Translations under genes and position numbers: made by a program
Notes under the pieces: generated by a model
Database searches by the model: none
Seen by the model: the letters and a program-made list of their open reading frames with translations, nothing else
What the model was told of the DNA's origin: nothing
Assembly: GCA_902796465.1 (NCBI GenBank)
Contig: CADBPK010000213.1
Coordinates: 1 to 16,163, forward strand
Length of the DNA stretch: 16,163 bases
From: an uncultured Erysipelotrichaceae bacterium
GTDB taxonomy: Bacteria > Bacillota_I > Bacilli_A > Erysipelotrichales > Erysipelotrichaceae
Direction of reading: 5' to 3'
Shown here: piece after piece, positions 14,790-16,163 of the stretch
How positions within the stretch are numbered: position 1 is the stretch's first letter
Layout: the number at the start of each line of letters is the position of its first letter

Positions 14790-16163
14790 ATGCGTCAGTT
14801 TGGTAAGTTTTATCTGGATCAGGAAAAGGATATCATTGTGGAACTGTATATGAAGGATGAAGTTCTTTCGTATGTCCTGCGTACGCCGAATCACCATACC
14901 GGCAACCTGATCACCAATCTGGCAAAGCTCTGCCATATGCCGATTTCCTTTGATGAGAACGGGCTGAAGATCGTGGAAGGAACGATACCGTGCTATATCG
15001 ACGGTTCCAACCGGAAGGTTTATGTTTTCCGCATGGACAACACGAAGGTGGCGAATATCTATCCCGACGGGACAGTGGAAATGAAGGCTTCCGTTCCTTC
15101 CATTTCCAAGACGCTGATGAGCCAGACGAAGAACTACCGTCCGGGCATCGAGAAGACTGTGCTGAAGACGTATATCCTGCGGGAATGCAAGTTCAGGACA
15201 GACCTCCATACCCATATGAATGCCAATCTGGCACCGGATATCCTGATCGCGCTTGGTATTTTCCATCAGATCCGCTATCCCCTGTATTACGTCAGGAAGC
15301 TGGGTCTGAAATATACGGAAAAACAGGGAAAACTGCTGGAGGAAAGACGGAAGAAGGCAGAGGAACAGTTTGCGGATTCCGGACTGACCGGCAAGTACCT
15401 GAAGCGGAAGATCGAAGATCATACGTTTATCAACTTTGCGGACCTGATCCTGCACAACCCGGACAACGCGGCATATAATATCCCGCGCATCCGGGCATCC
15501 CTGGCAGTATTAAAAGACGGGCAGGCTGTATTTACCAATCTCGAGAAAGTCTACCTGTACCGGTATGTGTTTACCAAGGGAGTACCGTCGGAAGACAGGA
15601 TCCGCATAACGAAAACAGAAAAAATACCGGATGAAGATATCCGGAATACACTTTTGAAAATGATGGAGGATCATGAGGATCCCCGTTATATGAATAACTC
15701 CCTGTTCCAGAACAAACTGCTCTGGATCGCCCGCGGGTATGCGCAGCAGGGCATAGAATATGTCGAGATCTCGGATACGACGCTGGTGAAGAGGGACGCG
15801 TCTGTGAAGATGCTCGAAGAGATCCATGAAGTCATGCCGCACATCTATGAGGAAACAGGTGTCATGATTCGTTTCCTGTGCGCGATCCGGCGTATACCGC
15901 TGACCATCATCAAGGACCAGGTCACGGCATATGATTACCTGGATGAGAACCTGGCGGTGCTGCATTCTGTCATGATGGACCCGTATGTGGCGGGAAGTGA
16001 TTTCGTCGGTGAAGAGATGAATGACATCATGGACCTGAAGCCGGTCATCCGCAACATCGTCCGCATGAGCAAAGAAGATCCTTCTTTTGTGATCCGGATC
16101 CATGCCGGTGAGAATGACAGTCTGCGGGACAATGTGTACAACAGCGTCATGTGTGTCAAAAAC
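14790..16163 (+). CDS. Adenosine/AMP deaminase-superfamily protein (3' end outside window)
   Basis: The frame is open for 458 codons from ATG 14790 to the last base, so the gene continues beyond the window. GGGGGAAG precedes the start. The metal-ligand motif of the ADA amidohydrolase family, H140-T-H142 (TDLHTHMNA), and the second signature HAGE at 438-441, with the expected catalytic Glu, are both present. Two features differ from ordinary adenosine deaminase: an N-terminal domain of about 130 residues before HTH, and about 298 residues between HTH and HAGE where about 200 is normal. The extra part contains a basic, helical stretch (about 170-215). AMP deaminases are similarly enlarged, but specificity is undecided. 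The remaining metal-binding residues lie outside the window. Confidence 0.82.
   Translation, partial: MRQFGKFYLDQEKDIIVELYMKDEVLSYVLRTPNHHTGNLITNLAKLCHMPISFDENGLKIVEGTIPCYIDGSNRKVYVFRMDNTKVANIYPDGTVEMKASVPSISKTLMSQTKNYRPGIEKTVLKTYILRECKFRTDLHTHMNANLAPDILIALGIFHQIRYPLYYVRKLGLKYTEKQGKLLEERRKKAEEQFADSGLTGKYLKRKIEDHTFINFADLILHNPDNAAYNIPRIRASLAVLKDGQAVFTNLEKVYLYRYVFTKGVPSEDRIRITKTEKIPDEDIRNTLLKMMEDHEDPRYMNNSLFQNKLLWIARGYAQQGIEYVEISDTTLVKRDASVKMLEEIHEVMPHIYEETGVMIRFLCAIRRIPLTIIKDQVTAYDYLDENLAVLHSVMMDPYVAGSDFVGEEMNDIMDLKPVIRNIVRMSKEDPSFVIRIHAGENDSLRDNVYNSVMCVKN

Overview
The window reads as a chromosomal segment of a low-to-mid GC Bacillota (Firmicutes) anaerobe. Strong GGAGG-type ribosome sites, a CcpA-type cre box, lactose/cellobiose-family PTS proteins, a threonyl-tRNA-synthetase-like nucleoside kinase and an oxygen-sensitive glycyl-radical enzyme all fit this. 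Erysipelotrichia is my best guess, but no rRNA or tRNA is present to confirm it. There are no insertion sequences, phage genes, CRISPR arrays or tRNAs. Coding density is high and no gap exceeds 300 bases.

Layout. At 1-552 is the C-terminal end of an MFS transporter with its terminator. At 611-2732 is a plus-strand pair: an unrecognised small membrane protein, then argS. A compact bidirectional terminator separates argS from the minus-strand pair yjjI-yjjW (5100 down to 2757), a glycyl-radical enzyme of unknown substrate and its radical-SAM activase. A second minus-strand operon (7802 down to 5200) encodes an SPFH/stomatin-like membrane protein, a one-span small protein and a MATE exporter. 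From the intergenic region at 7803-7953, tex is transcribed divergently (7954-10212). Next comes a translationally coupled pair, a GNAT-MsrA fusion and a TGS-domain nucleoside kinase (10315-12959). The kinase's 3' end overlaps that of a convergent VanZ-family gene (13436 down to 12909).

From 13555 the character changes. A promoter region rich in palindromes, with a cre site between its -35 and -10, drives IIB-IIB-IIA of a lactose/cellobiose PTS (13698-14695). These three genes use a different, high-expression-like codon set, carry a perfect UUCG hairpin between the two IIB genes, and have no membrane IIC beside them. A large adenosine/AMP-deaminase-like gene starts at 14790 and runs off the window.

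The most interesting items are the uncharacterised YjjI/YjjW radical system, the GNAT-MsrA fusion, the orphan duplicated PTS cassette with its regulatory region, the nucleoside kinase carrying a decayed tRNA-editing domain, and the oversized deaminase. I found no single system that is clearly new. These are candidates of differing strength.
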